Positions 11,956 to 21,599 of a stretch of DNA of 64,000 nucleotides are shown piece by piece. A program made the position numbers and the translations under genes. The notes under the pieces were generated by a model that saw nothing but the letters and a program-made list of their open reading frames with translations, had not been told where the DNA came from and ran no database searches. The DNA comes from Terebella lapidaria (Eukaryota; Annelida; Polychaeta; Terebellida; Terebellidae), in contig OX424570.1 of NCBI GenBank assembly GCA_949152475.1, positions 1,476,181-1,540,180 on the forward strand, written 5' to 3'. Numbering within the stretch: position 1 is the stretch's first letter; every line of letters starts with the position of its first letter.

Positions 11956-12122
11956 TTAAGATAAGATAAGATAAGATAAAACTTTATTTTAAGTCGGTTG
12001 AAAATAAACAAAAAACATTAGCGCAAGTGCTATTTACCGACATGACATGAAATATTTACAATGATAGGACATGTCAATGGTATGTACAATGAGACGTATT
12101 CATTATCACATGGGTAGATAGT
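11956..12122 (-). other. 3' UTR and (TTATC)n tail of the split non-LTR element
   Basis: Downstream of the RT stop, about 140 bp of non-coding sequence ends in at least four ATAAG units (TTATC on the element's strand) at 11956-11979. This is the typical tandem-repeat 3' terminus of CR1/L2-type retrotransposons. Confidence 0.85.
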
Positions 12123-12790
12123 TTAGTTAATTAGGTTTAATCTACAAAATGCACAAAAAGAGCACGCGCATACTGGTCCTTGCCAGGTTTTAATCAAGAG
12201 TTTGAAAGCTTTGATATTTTGGCAATATTTTAGACAGTTAGGGAGAGAGTTCCATAAATAAGGGCCAAAATATTTGAACGAATTTTTACCGTAGGTATTG
12301 GATTTAAAGGCAGGGAGCTCGGGCATATTAACAGATCTCAATTGATGCATTGACGTTTTCTTAACCACTAGCTCGTTCATATAAGTTGGCGCTATTTCAT
12401 TATATATCTTGAAGACTTCCAAGATGATTGCCCGTAATCTTTGAATATATAGAAGAGAGATACTTGCTTTTTCACGCAAGGCGGAATAGTCCAAATTTGC
12501 GTTGCAATAAATATATCTCAGAGCACGCTTTTGTATCGTTTCCATTTTTTTCATGTTTTCCAGACTGCAAAAATGCCACAATACAGGGCAGTAATTAAAA
12601 TGAGACAGAATGAAAGTTTCGAAAAGTCGATACTTTGCTTTTTCGTTTAGTACTTTCTTTAATCGTGCTAGTGCGTTAAGCTGTCTTCCTGCCTTTTTAC
12701 ATATGTATGTAATATGATCATGAAATCGTAATTCCGAGTCGATGAATACACCCAATAGTTTCACAGAAGATAGAGATTTCAAACACGTAT
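12123..12790 (-). pseudogene. Non-LTR RT thumb and C-terminal domain (3' piece of split ORF2)
   Basis: The minus-strand frame covers the part of ORF2 downstream of the palm. It contains KLLGVFIDSELRFHDHI (the LGV-D block after the YADD motif), LFETFILSHFNYCPVLWHF (the usual LSHLDYC..W block), IQKRALRYIY and a terminal YGPYLWNSLP-like segment. The real coding sequence here begins at the TSD (12790). Residues before it in the open frame come from the foldback TIR and do not belong to the protein. No stop or frameshift is visible, so decay since insertion has been slight. Its other half is at 21906-23752. Confidence 0.88.
12783..12790. repeat. Left TSD of foldback transposon (ACACGTAT)
   Basis: ACACGTAT occurs at 12783-12790 and again at 21906-21913, directly outside the inverted termini GTTGAACCC and GGGTTCAAC. 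Keeping one copy joins the two RT halves in frame. Confidence 0.95.
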
Positions 12791-12994
12791 GTTGAACCCA
12801 CAAATGTTAAAACGCCCACAAATGTGAAAACTCACAAATGTGAAAACAAATTTTGTAAATCACCCACAAATGTGAAAATATCATTACCCACAAATGTGAA
12901 AAAAAATCCACCCACAAATGTGAAAAAAAAATTTAACCACAAATGTGAAAACGGTTTTTGTCATTTGCCCACAAATGTGAAAATCAAACACATC
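12791..12994 (+). repeat. Left TIR (outer part) of foldback element
   Basis: About eight CCCACAAATGTGAAAA-type sub-repeats separated by variable A- and T-rich spacers. The TIR is cut by the DIRS after CACATC and resumes at 20349 with AGGTTCCACATGAGGAATGT. Confidence 0.92.
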
Positions 12995-13164
12995 ATTATT
13001 GTCCTATACATTACCTCCATAATACTACACGGGTAACTCCTAACAGCCTACTTAAATTAGGCTCCCCCATAGAGAAACCTCTCATATGGGGAAGAATAAA
13101 GAATGACCCCTCCCTTGCTGCCACCAGGGGCAGCACCGTAGCCACTTCCTCCATTCCCAATTCT
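12995..13164 (+). repeat. Left inverted terminal repeat of DIRS
   Basis: 13011-13164 is the reverse complement of about 20157-20310, essentially identical over 154 bp (TTACCTCCATAATACTACAC at its outer end). The 16 outermost bases (ATTATTGTCCTATACA) are unique to the left end and are complemented only in the ICR. Confidence 0.94.
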
Positions 13165-13347
13165 CCTATTGAAGGAAGCAGACCTACTTATGCCTACTCT
13201 ATATTTCTGTTTAATTTTATTGCTTGGATCGTTCCACCTCTGTGGAAACTCGGCAGGAAAGGACTCTTAGTCGTTAGGGGTGTCCTTTTTAACACGTTGA
13301 CGGTAGTCCACGCCCAGGTTTTCCTGTTTGAATGAGTTGAGCTGACC

Positions 13348-13668
13348 ATGCCCACGCGTGTGTGTGGCCGGTGCCACGTGTTCTTACCAGCGTGGGAGGT
13401 CCACGACTTCTGTTGGCGGTGTGTGGATTCGTTCTGCATCGACGATTTTCCTTGCGACAAGTGCGAATCTCGTTCACCAGAAGACTGGTCAACCGTGTAT
13501 GGGGCGTTGAGGGATTTACTTCACCTCCGTTCACGTCCCTCCCCACCTGATGTTGACTGCTCTCGGTCCGCCCGGGTGCGTTGTCTCGCCGCCATCCGTC
13601 GCTTCGACACTGAGCCGGCTCGGCTTAATTTAGCTTTACAATCCCCAGTGAGTGTAGACGCCCTGTAG
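13348..13668 (+). CDS. Small Cys-rich ORF upstream of DIRS gag (putative zinc-binding N-terminal gag segment)
   Basis: 106 codons. The first ~45 residues hold paired cysteines: CGRC at residues 6-9, then a W-E-V-H-D-F-C-W-R-C segment, a single Cys in DSFC, and a CDKC pair. The spacing is like a treble-clef or double zinc ribbon. Gag proteins of some other DIRS elements open with a similar C-x2-C, D-x-H-x2-C-x2-C block, so I infer that this is the amino end of the gag gene. It ends inside a 364-bp tandem duplication, which separates it from the large gag ORF by 1.2 kb. It might therefore have been an in-frame part of gag before rearrangement, or be a distinct ORF. The start is the first ATG after the ITR. 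Expression is unproven. Confidence 0.55.
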   Translation: MPTRVCGRCHVFLPAWEVHDFCWRCVDSFCIDDFPCDKCESRSPEDWSTVYGALRDLLHLRSRPSPPDVDCSRSARVRCLAAIRRFDTEPARLNLALQSPVSVDAL

Positions 13669-14359
13669 ACTCACAGGAATTTTGTCATAATTTTGATTGT
13701 AATGTCATGTTTGTCCCTCTCTCTCCCCCACCTGTGTGTGCGGCTCTGGCCCCGTCAGGTGTGGTGGGTGATGTGGTGGGCCGCTCTCTGCTTTCGGCAT
13801 TGCGCCCTCAGCTTTTGAGTGTTCGGAGTCTGTTAGATTTTCCAGCTAGCCTGGTTAATCATTTTCTCTCCATTCACTCCGAGCGTCGTGTTTCCGAGTC
13901 CATGCCTTGCGTGGGCGCTCGGAGCCCGGGTCCCAGGAACACTCCGTCCATTCTCACGCTCTAATCTGTCACGCTCATGTCAGATGACGGTGCTCGGCTT
14001 TACAATCCCCAGTGAGTGTAGACGCCCTGTAGACTCACAGGAATTTTGTCATAATTTTGATTGTAATGTCATGTTTGTCCCTCTCTCTCCCCCACCTGTG
14101 TGTGCGGCTCTGGCCCCGTCAGGTGTGGTGGGTGATGTGGTGGGCCGCTCTCTGCTTTCGGCATTGCGCCCTCACCTTTTGAGTGTTCGGAGTCTGTTAG
14201 ATTTTCCAGCTAGCCTGGTAAATCGTTTTCTCTCCATTCACTCCGAGCGTCGTGTTTCCGAGTCCATGCCTTGCGTGGGCGCTCGGAGCCCGGGTCCCAG
14301 GAACACTCCGTCCATTCCCACGCTCTAATCTGTCACGCTCATGTCAGATGACGGTGCTC
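13633..14359 (+). repeat. 364-bp tandem duplication inside DIRS
   Basis: GCTTTACAATCCCCAGTGAG starts copies at 13633 and 13997. Both run to CAGATGACGGTGCTCG. The copies differ by only a few bases. The duplication interrupts the region between the Cys-rich ORF and gag. Its first copy provides the stop codon (TAG) of the Cys-rich ORF. Confidence 0.92.
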
Positions 14360-14760
14360 GTCTCCCGGGTCCCGGTCGGGACCCGGGTCCCGGTGGGATT
14401 ACGGCTCCGGGTTCCGAGTCACTGTCAGCTATACAGCTACACGTTGGCACTCGGGTCCCGGGCCCCGCTCGGGCCCGGGTTCCGATGGGAACCCGGGTTC
14501 CGATAGGAACACGACTCTCGTTAAGGTATCAGATGCTGATAGACCATGCTTGCGTCTTCCTCGGCATTCCGCTACCAGCTCAGGCTTGTCCCTCGATACC
14601 ACAGCATTGCTTCTATGCCCACCTCGGGCATTAGTAACTGACGCTAGTGGTTTGGTCGAGTTATAAACAGGGCTAGTTCGGCTCCCGGCCCCTGTCGGGG
14701 CCCGGGACCCGGGTTCCCATCGGATCCCAGGATCCGACCAGCCTCCGTTTTCTATTCGGA
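14360..14760. other. Cluster of GC-rich palindromes in DIRS leader region
   Basis: Repeated self-complementary motifs built on GGGACCCGGGTCCC, GGGCCCGGG and GGAACCCGGGTTCC lie at 14363-14395, 14450-14510 and 14690-14735. They can pair within and between clusters, giving strong potential secondary structure in the RNA just before the gag ORF. Confidence 0.75.
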
Positions 14761-14871
14761 CTAATGGCTTCAATGCTAGCAGTGAGTGCTTGCCTCATCT
14801 TCCACCGCATCTGACTGCCTCAGGGCGCGATGTTTCGGTGAAAGTGGGAGGAGGGAGGAGGTTATGACGAT

Positions 14872-16875
14872 ATGTCTAATTCTCACTCTCTCTTCCAGGC
14901 GATATCCCAGCGCAGCAGGCCTTCCCCGCCGCCGATACAGCGGATAGCCTCGCCACCAGACAGCTCCCTCGGGATGCCCTCTACGGACCCTGCCACAGCG
15001 GGTCGCTCTTTAGCGACGTCCGGGCCTTCGGGCCAGACTGCGGGTTGCTCTTTAGCGACGTCCGGGCCTTCGGGCCAACCTCTCACGACTGTCTTCGCGG
15101 GCCGCTCTTCAGCGGAGTCCGGGCCTTCGGGCCACCCTTCGGCAGTGCGTGTGTCGGGCCGCTCTTCAGCGGAGTCCGTTATGTTACCTTCACCTGCCTC
15201 CTCCGCGCCTCAGGATTTTCGGCAGTTGGAACTAGACATCTCCTCTCGCATGTCGGCACAAATGCAAGCGATGTTCTCGCAGCTCTCGACTCAGGTGCAG
15301 CACAGCCTCCTCCAGTGTCGTCCCCGGACTGCTCCTCCTCCTGGATTCTTGCCTCTCGCAGGCCGTGCGAGCGAGGCCACCTGTGGACTATCCACGCCTC
15401 TGCAGCGGACCCAGTCCCTACAGTCACCAGGCCTCTTACCCCCGGACCAGCTCTTAGCCACTCCGGCTCAGGTTGTCGGCCCTACTCCAGGATCTTCCCG
15501 TGGAGTCACCCCGGCTCAGGTGCTCCAGGTGCTGCCCTCTTCCGGCTTTGTTCCCTCGTCTTCACGGAAGCGTCGCTGTCCCGACCCGGAGTCCGACTCA
15601 GAAGAAGAGGACGAAGAAGAGGATATGGACTCCGCGTCCATACATCCTTCCCTGGTAGACGAACGTGTCTCCTCTCAGGATCTCCAGTTCCGGGAGAAGT
15701 TGGTTCTCACGCGTGCGTGTCTCGGTTCCCAGTTTCCGCCAGAGCCTCCGACGGAAACCTCCTCGTCAGTGGAACCAGTTTCTTGTGGCCAGCCAGTACC
15801 GCCATCAAGTTCACGCCAGCAACTGCCTCTCAGCCGCAGCGTACGCAAGGCGTTCGAGGTTCGTCACCAAGCCTCCATCAAGGCCAAGGGAGACAAGATA
15901 AAGAAACCCAAGCTCTCCTCTTCATACTTGCCTTCCCACAAGGACTTCACGGAGAAGCCGTCGGAGCCTTCCAAGAAGACTCTTCAGTATATCTCGGCCC
16001 CCTCGAAGATCTCGGTGACCCCTGCCCAGGTAGCAGATGTTCAACAGTCGATTCGTTCAGCTGTTCTCATCGACTCCACCCAGGACTGGCTTTTAGCCGC
16101 CGCGCGGGATCTCCTCAAGAACCTGGCCCAGCAAGCCTCTGCTGGACCCGTCCCCCAAGCTGCCCTTCAGGATCAGATCTCCACCGATATCAGATTTCTG
16201 TCCAGCGCGGGCTTGTCTATCCGGGACCGCCTACACCAGCTCTCTTACGGCGCGTTCACCATGGAGCAGTGGCGACGGGACGCCTTCCTCAAGTCCCTGA
16301 CTTTCAAGCCGTCCCTGGATTTGAAATCCCGACTACGTTCCGCCCCCATGCTGCTGTCCTGCGCACAGGAGGCGCTCACGGACCAGGCCGCCAACTCCCT
16401 GTTCCACGGAGAGGACGGTGCTCTTTCAGCCGAGGAACGGCAAGTGTCGGACCGCGTCCAGTCGGCCAATGCCCAGCTGGTCTCCGAACTGCTTGCCAAG
16501 CAGAAGGCTTGGAAGCCACGGCCGCAGCCACAGACCGCTTCTTCTTCAAAGCCCAAGAAACAGAGGAAGAAGCAGCCCTTTTCAGGAGCCCCTGCCTCTA
16601 CAACCAAGCGTGGTGGTCGCCACTCCGGGTCCAGCCGCCGCGGCAAGTCTAAGGGCGGAGCAGGGGCGTCCAGGCCCAGTCACGACAGTAAGTACCAGTG
16701 CCAGGGAACTTTCCGAGTACCACGCGTCACCAATGGCGACTCCCGCTCATTTTGGTCACGTAGAACCGCCAGTCGGCGGGCGCTTAAATCTCTTTTGGCC
16801 CATTTGGCAAGAGATGGGTGCCAGCCCTTGGATCTGGGGGGGTACTCCGGAAGGGATTCCAGATTCAGTTCATAA
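14872..16875 (+). CDS. DIRS gag-like protein
   Basis: 667 codons, uninterrupted. The first ~110 residues are Ser/Pro-rich with three to four tandem A-G-R-S-(L/S)-A-(T/E)-S-G-P-S-G repeats. An acidic stretch (SDSEEEDEEEDMDS) lies near residue 245. A helical region follows at about 395-550 (DWLLAAARDLLKNLAQQA through LVSELLAKQKAW), the part resembling the gag conserved in other DIRS elements. The C-terminal ~110 residues are strongly basic (KPKKQRKKQPFSG, KRGGRHSGSSRRGKSKGG), fitting nucleic-acid binding. The start at 14872 is the first ATG of the open frame, after a G-rich stretch. Its end overlaps the beginning of pol in another frame. There is no CCHC knuckle in this ORF. The coding call is firm; the exact start is uncertain. 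Confidence 0.85.
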   Translation: MSNSHSLFQAISQRSRPSPPPIQRIASPPDSSLGMPSTDPATAGRSLATSGPSGQTAGCSLATSGPSGQPLTTVFAGRSSAESGPSGHPSAVRVSGRSSAESVMLPSPASSAPQDFRQLELDISSRMSAQMQAMFSQLSTQVQHSLLQCRPRTAPPPGFLPLAGRASEATCGLSTPLQRTQSLQSPGLLPPDQLLATPAQVVGPTPGSSRGVTPAQVLQVLPSSGFVPSSSRKRRCPDPESDSEEEDEEEDMDSASIHPSLVDERVSSQDLQFREKLVLTRACLGSQFPPEPPTETSSSVEPVSCGQPVPPSSSRQQLPLSRSVRKAFEVRHQASIKAKGDKIKKPKLSSSYLPSHKDFTEKPSEPSKKTLQYISAPSKISVTPAQVADVQQSIRSAVLIDSTQDWLLAAARDLLKNLAQQASAGPVPQAALQDQISTDIRFLSSAGLSIRDRLHQLSYGAFTMEQWRRDAFLKSLTFKPSLDLKSRLRSAPMLLSCAQEALTDQAANSLFHGEDGALSAEERQVSDRVQSANAQLVSELLAKQKAWKPRPQPQTASSSKPKKQRKKQPFSGAPASTTKRGGRHSGSSRRGKSKGGAGASRPSHDSKYQCQGTFRVPRVTNGDSRSFWSRRTASRRALKSLLAHLARDGCQPLDLGGYSGRDSRFSS

Positions 16876-18128
16876 CTCAACCTGCATTATCCCCCATCCC
16901 CAAGTCATTCACTCTGCCGTCGGCTCCGGCGAAGCGAGCAGCCTTGGATGTAGTGATAAAAAAATTGATCGCGAAAGGGGCAGTAGAACCTGCAGATCCG
17001 CGGACTCCGGGTTTCTACAGTATCGTGTTCGTGGTTCCAAAGAGTTCCGGCGGTTGTTGCCCAGTCATAGACTTGTCGCCTCTGAATCCGTTCGTGCAGA
17101 CTCCAAAGTTCGTTATGGAGACGCCCGAGTTCATTCGGTTAGCGCTTCCAGAGAATGCATGGGCGATCTCGCTGGATCTGAAGGATGCCTTCTTCCACAT
17201 TCCGATACACTCAGCCTCGCGAAAGTATCTGAGGTTCGCTTTCCGGGGTCGTGTGTGGCAGTTCTGTGCTCTACCATTCGGCCTGTCACCTTCTCCTTGG
17301 ATATTCACCATGGTGGTGAGGGAGGTCCAGAGCCTGGCCCACCAGCGGGGATTGTTCCTTCATCAATACCTCGACGACTGGCTCCTACGCAGTCAGTCTC
17401 GGGACACGTTGTTGGAGCACCGCGATTGGTTGATCAATACGTGTCAGACATTGGGCCTAGTGATCAATTTCGAGAAATCAGAGCTCGTTCCATCTCGAGA
17501 TTTCGTGTTCCTGGGCTACAGGTTTGTGACCACGTCAGGCATGGTCTTCCCACCTCAGGACAGAATTTCCAAATTGCGCCCTATTCTAGCCTCCTTCCTG
17601 GCTCATCCGTGTCAGTCGGCAGCCACCTGGCAGTCTCTGATAGGCCTGTTGGCGGCAACGGAGAAGCTGGTACCTTTGGGCCGCTTACATATGCGAGAAC
17701 TGCAGCATTGCCTGAGTTTGGGTTGGTGTCAAGCTACAGACCCCGACTCTACGATGGTAATATTGTCTCCAGCGGCTCGCGAGTGCGTGCAGTGGTGGAT
17801 TCAAATCAGAAACCTGTCACAAGGTTCTCCCTTCCGTCTGCCGCTGCCATCCAAGCATCTGTTTACGGATGCCAGCACGGAGGGCTGGGGCGCCCACTTG
17901 GACTTCCAAGAGATTTCGGGCTTGTGGAGCGACCATCATTTGTCTTGGCACATCAATGCTCTCGAGTTGGAAGCTGTATCTAGGGCCCTGGCCAATTGGG
18001 TATCCGAGTTAGCAGGACACTCAGTTTTGGTTGCCACGGACAACTCAACGGTCGTGGCCTACACCAACAAGCAAGGAGGCACTCGTTCCTTGACACTCAG
18101 TCGTCAGGTGTCGGCCTTGCTACGGTGA
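16733..18128 (+). pseudogene. DIRS pol, RT and RNase H portion (one frameshift, one nonsense)
   Basis: Pol begins in a frame different from gag. An ATG at 16733 leads into VGGRLNLFWPIWQEMG, the usual opening of DIRS RTs. At a run of seven G (16836-16842) the conserved sequence jumps to another frame, consistent with one extra G. After that RT motifs follow in order: LDLKDAFFHIPI (first catalytic Asp), a CALPFGLSPSP block, and YLDDWLL (catalytic Asp pair). The RNase H motifs come next: LFTDAST, ALELEAV and VATDNST (D, E, D). An in-frame TGA at 18126-18128 interrupts the last part of RNase H, and the same frame resumes at once. A GTG at 16818 could start the second frame, but I regard that as an artefact of the indel. 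Confidence 0.9.
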
Positions 18129-19535
18129 TGCAACGCCCAATCGATTATGCTCCGTGCCCGTCACATTCCCGGCCGTCTCAATGTCTTGGCGGACATGCTG
18201 TCTCGGCGGGGTCAGGTACAGCCTACCGAATGGACCTTGTCTCCAGCGGTCTTTCGACAGTTATGTACCATTTGGGATCGACCTCATGTGGACCTGTTTG
18301 CCACTCGTTGGAACAACAGGCTCCCCACCTTTGTGTCGCCAATCTCAGACCCCCTGGCTTGGGGTGTGGATGCTCTGTCTATGGACTGGGAGGGCCTGTA
18401 TGCATATGCTTACCCCCCAGCCATTCTGATTCCGCAAGTGATTGCCAAGGTTCGAGCACAACAATGTCGGATCCTGCTTATTGCGCCTCTACAACCCGAG
18501 AAGTCGTGGTTCCCAGAGCTTCTAGATCTCCTAGTCGATGTTCCGAGGCCGTTGCCTCTGCGAGGAGATCTACTGAGGCAGCCACGGTCTCCGGTGTTTC
18601 ACCAGAACACACGCCAGCTGGCCCTTCATGCGTGGATGTTGTCCAGCGATCCTTCCGCGCAAAGGGATTTTCTGAGGAAGTGTCCTCTCGGCTCGCACGA
18701 CCAAATAGAAGGTCTTCTTTTGCCGCGACAAGGTGTGGACTACGGGACCGATCATGCCTTGACTTTATTGCTCAAGAACTTCGAGGTAGATCGTCCCGTG
18801 GCGCGAAACCCCACTCCTGCGTGGGACTTGTCGTTGGTCTTGAACCGTCTGGCATCAGCCCCGTTCGAGCCCCTGGCTTCGGCGCCCCTCAAGTTAGTCA
18901 CTTGGAAAACGGTTTTTCTCCTTGCCCTAGCCTCTGCCAGGCGTCGAGGTGAGATCCATGCTTTGGATGCGTCTAAGATTAGCTGGAAGGAGAACTATGC
19001 TCAGGTCAGACTGGGCGTTCTCCCGTCTTTTCTCTCGAAAACCCAGTTCTCTACGGCCCCTCTATTGGCGATTGTGATCCCTGCTCTCGATGCCTCTCTC
19101 GGCACGGACTTGGAGAGTGACGCGAAGCTCTGTCCTGTACGTGCGTTGCGCTTTTACCTTGACAAGACCAAGGGTTTTCGACAAGGCAAAAAGCTTCTTT
19201 TCGTCTCTTATCTGAAAAGCTTCAAGAACGATATTCGCTCCCCGACTATCTCTTCTTGGATTAAGAAATGCATTAGACTCTGTTACGATCTTGGCGATCA
19301 GCCGACTGATTGTTCTTTTCGGGTACGGGCGCATGACGTACGGGCCATGGCTGCGTCATTGGCTTATATTGGTAATACACCACTATCTCAGGTTATGAGT
19401 GCATGTTCTTGGTCTTGCCATAACACGTTTACTTCTCATTATCTCAGAGACATAGCCTGGACGTCTGAGGACGGGTTGCACCTGGGTTCGATCGTCGCCA
19501 GCCAGCACGTCATCCTCGGTCGCACATCAAGCTAA
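18129..19535 (+). pseudogene. DIRS pol, RNase H end, methyltransferase-like and tyrosine recombinase portion
   Basis: This is the same frame as the RT part, separated only by TGA 18126-18128, and is open to the stop at 19535. ARHIPGRLNVLADMLSR closes RNase H. About residues 28-125 (counted from 18147) resemble the Dam-like methyltransferase segment known in DIRS elements (VDLFATRWNN, then AYAYPP in place of the usual N-P-P-Y motif, then ILLIAP). The tyrosine recombinase has Arg in LASARRRGEIHALD (about 264), H-x-x-R in RAHDVRAMA (about 396) and the nucleophile Tyr in SHYLRD (about 432). All catalytic positions of the recombinase are present. It would join the circular DNA copy to the target. 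The domain itself looks intact. Confidence 0.92.
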
Positions 19536-19999
19536 TTGAGGATTTTGGTTTCCTTTTTGCTCCACTGTGAGCTTTTGTTTTTCCGTTATGCTGTCAAAAA
19601 CTGGAAAACTATATAAAAAAAAAAACCAACGAAAACCACACAAAAACATCAAGGATTGTTCGGACTATGTGTCGCTTCAGTTGATCCGGATGGATTCCTT
19701 AGTTCTGTGGATATTAGTGCAAAGGATTATGAACTTTATATACTCAGTTGGTTATATTGTTCAGGGAAGATTCCCACATTCTCCTAATTTAAGTACCATT
19801 GTTACCTTGGACTTGGATTGATTTGACTCTTACACGCACGGCGTGAGTGAGTGGATACCATGGAATGGAAATTCAAGTCTGGTGGAAGTGAAGAGGATTC
19901 AGAACTGAAGCTTTCTTCACAAGGTATGTTGCACTAATATTTATATATTTTTATATATATATAATGAAAGAATCCCACCTCCAATGTCTATTCTGAATT
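19536..19999 (+). other. DIRS 3' non-coding segment before the ICR
   Basis: A/T-rich sequence with short A runs (19613-19625) and a TATATA tract (19945-19962). No ORF of note. Confidence 0.6.
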
Positions 20000-20100
20000 T
20001 TACCCGTGTAGTATTATGGAGGTAATGTATAGGACAATAATTCGTCGTTTTAAAGGTTAAAACTAGTATTATTTACTACACTTACCTCCATAATACTACG
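20000..20100. repeat. DIRS internal complementary region (ICR)
   Basis: 20000-20042 is the reverse complement of the element's left end (12995-13038). 20038-20100 is the reverse complement of its right end (about 20287-20348), with one or two mismatches. The halves meet at GACAATAATTCGTCG. This is what a circle junction of the two ends would look like in reverse, as in DIRS-1. In the rolling-circle-like replication model, the ICR templates the joining of the ends. Confidence 0.93.
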
Positions 20101-20156
20101 AAAGTGCCCACCCAACCTACCCCGTTTCCTTTGTACTCGTCCCTGAGACAAGGAAT

Positions 20157-20348
20157 TGGGAATGGAGGAAGTGGCTACGGTGCTGCCCCTGGTGGCAGCA
20201 AGGGAGGGGTCATTCTTTATTCTTCCCCATATGAGAGGTTTCTCTATGGGGGAGCCTAATTTAAGTAGGCTGTTAGGAGTTACCCGTGTAGTATTATGGA
20301 GGTAAGTATAGTAAATAATACTAGTTTTAACCTTTAAAACGACGAATT
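20157..20348 (-). repeat. Right inverted terminal repeat of DIRS with right-specific extension
   Basis: 20157-20310 mirrors the left ITR. 20311-20348 is a right-specific outer extension ending AACGACGAATT, complemented in the ICR. The same ITR segment is preceded by CCCTGAGACAAGGAATTGGG. Confidence 0.93.
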
Positions 20349-20850
20349 AGGTTCCACATGAGGAATGTCTTTTATTGTTATGTCTTTTTACGGAACCTTG
20401 TTCTGATAACCCATTGCATGGCATTGCGTCCTTCATCCGTCGTCGTCCGTCATACGTCTTACATTTTTATTTTTATCTCGAATTTACGGTCGAATCTTTT
20501 CGAAATTTGCGCTAAAATGCCTAAGAATACAGGGAAGCACTTTTCTGAAAGATTTTTTGGGCTACCGGACCTTTGGTCCGATAACCTATTGGCATCGCGT
20601 TGCGTCCGTCGTCCATCCATCCGTCGTCCGTAAACAATTTTATCTTTAAATTTTTGTAACGAATGTGACTTCGTTAAGTAGCAACCAGGTTAGTACCGTC
20701 ATAGCATGGTTAGTAGACAAACATCACATCACATATCACACATCATATTATGAATATTAATAGTAATGTTGCCGTTACGTGAGGCCCGAGAACCATGGGA
20801 GGGGTCCCCGGAACCACAACGCTTGGGCGTGTTGTTCGTCCGGTTTTGTT
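20349..20850. other. Foldback element interior: continued left TIR and two R1-end modules
   Basis: 20349-20370 continues the left TIR (CACATGAGGAATGT). Two R1 terminal modules follow in reverse orientation: 20383-20455 (GATAACCCATTGCATGG and CGTCGTCCGTC) and 20570-20635 (GCTACCGGACC, GGTCCGATAACC, GTTGCGTCCGTCGTCC). No gene. Confidence 0.7.
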
Positions 20851-21570
20851 GATCCTTGGGCATCCTGAGCCCATTTCCTTGAAAAATAATTCTACATCCG
20901 GTTTGGTGTCATTTGACACCACAGGTGTAATCTGATACCAAACCACACCTAGTATATTGCCAATTAGCCCTACGGGTTCGAAAATAATGTCCTTTTTGCT
21001 CTACGATCAATATTTACTGAGATATGGAGGTTTTTATGGAAACGTGGGTGATAATAGGGGAAAGTGTAAATTTTTGGCCTTCAAACACACCAAAACGGCC
21101 TAATAACTGATCCTTGGGCATCCTGAGCCCATTTCCTTGAAAAATATTTCTACTTCCGGTTTAGTGTAATTTGACATCACAGGTGTAATTTGATACCAAA
21201 CCACGCCTAGTATATTGCCAATTAGCCCTATGGGTTCGAAAATAATGTCCTTTTTGCTCTACGATCAATCTTTACTGAGATATGAAGGTTTTTATGGAAA
21301 AGTGGGTGATAATAGGGGAAAATGTAAATTTTTGGCCTTCAAACACACCAAAATGGCCTAATAACTGATCCTTGGGCATCCTGAGCCCATTTCCTTGAAA
21401 AATATTTCTACTTCCGGTTTGGTGTAATTTGACATCACAGGTGTAATTTGATACCAAACCACGCCTAGTATATTGCCAATTAGCCCTATGGGTTCGAAAA
21501 TAATGTCCTGTTTGCTCTACGATCAATATTTACTGAGATATGAAGGTTTTTATGGAAAAATGATGATAAT
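20851..21570. repeat. 258-bp tandem repeat, about 2.8 copies, inside foldback element
   Basis: GATCCTTGGGCATCCTGAGC begins copies at 20851, 21109 and 21367, exactly 258 bp apart. The third copy stops at about 21565. Copies differ at a few positions. They carry no ORF of note, so the repeats probably serve as filler or cis sequence of the non-autonomous element. Confidence 0.93.
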
Positions 21571-21599
21571 AGGGTAAAGTATTAATTGTGTAATAGGTT

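Larger units (their letters stand above)
12995..20348 (+). mobile_element. Complete DIRS-type tyrosine-recombinase retrotransposon
   Basis: About 7.35 kb. It has the diagnostic DIRS architecture: inverted terminal repeats with unequal outer extensions, a Cys-rich small ORF, a gag-like ORF, and an overlapping pol with RT, RNase H, methyltransferase-like and tyrosine recombinase domains. Near the right end an internal complementary region (ICR) is the reverse complement of the two termini joined together. There is no integrase, no aspartic protease and no target duplication. A single ATT at each edge (12995-12997 and 20346-20348) is shared between the ends and appears once at the ICR junction. 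This is as expected for integration of a circular intermediate by a tyrosine recombinase. It is GC-richer than its surroundings. Pol carries one frameshift and one nonsense codon, so this copy is probably inactive. Confidence 0.95.

Noticed and set aside
15045..16652. 535-codon ORF overlapping DIRS gag in another frame
   Set aside because: The gag frame has sensible domains and a basic tail, while this frame has composition-driven residues and no motif. It is open because of GC-rich codon bias.
16418..17983. 521-codon ORF overlapping gag and RT treated as a separate gene
   Set aside because: Only its segment around 16733-16840 matches pol (before the G-run frameshift). The remainder is a shadow of RT.
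17996..18952. 318-codon ORF across RNase H and the methyltransferase region
   Set aside because: Shadow of pol; the RNase H and methyltransferase motifs lie in the other frame.
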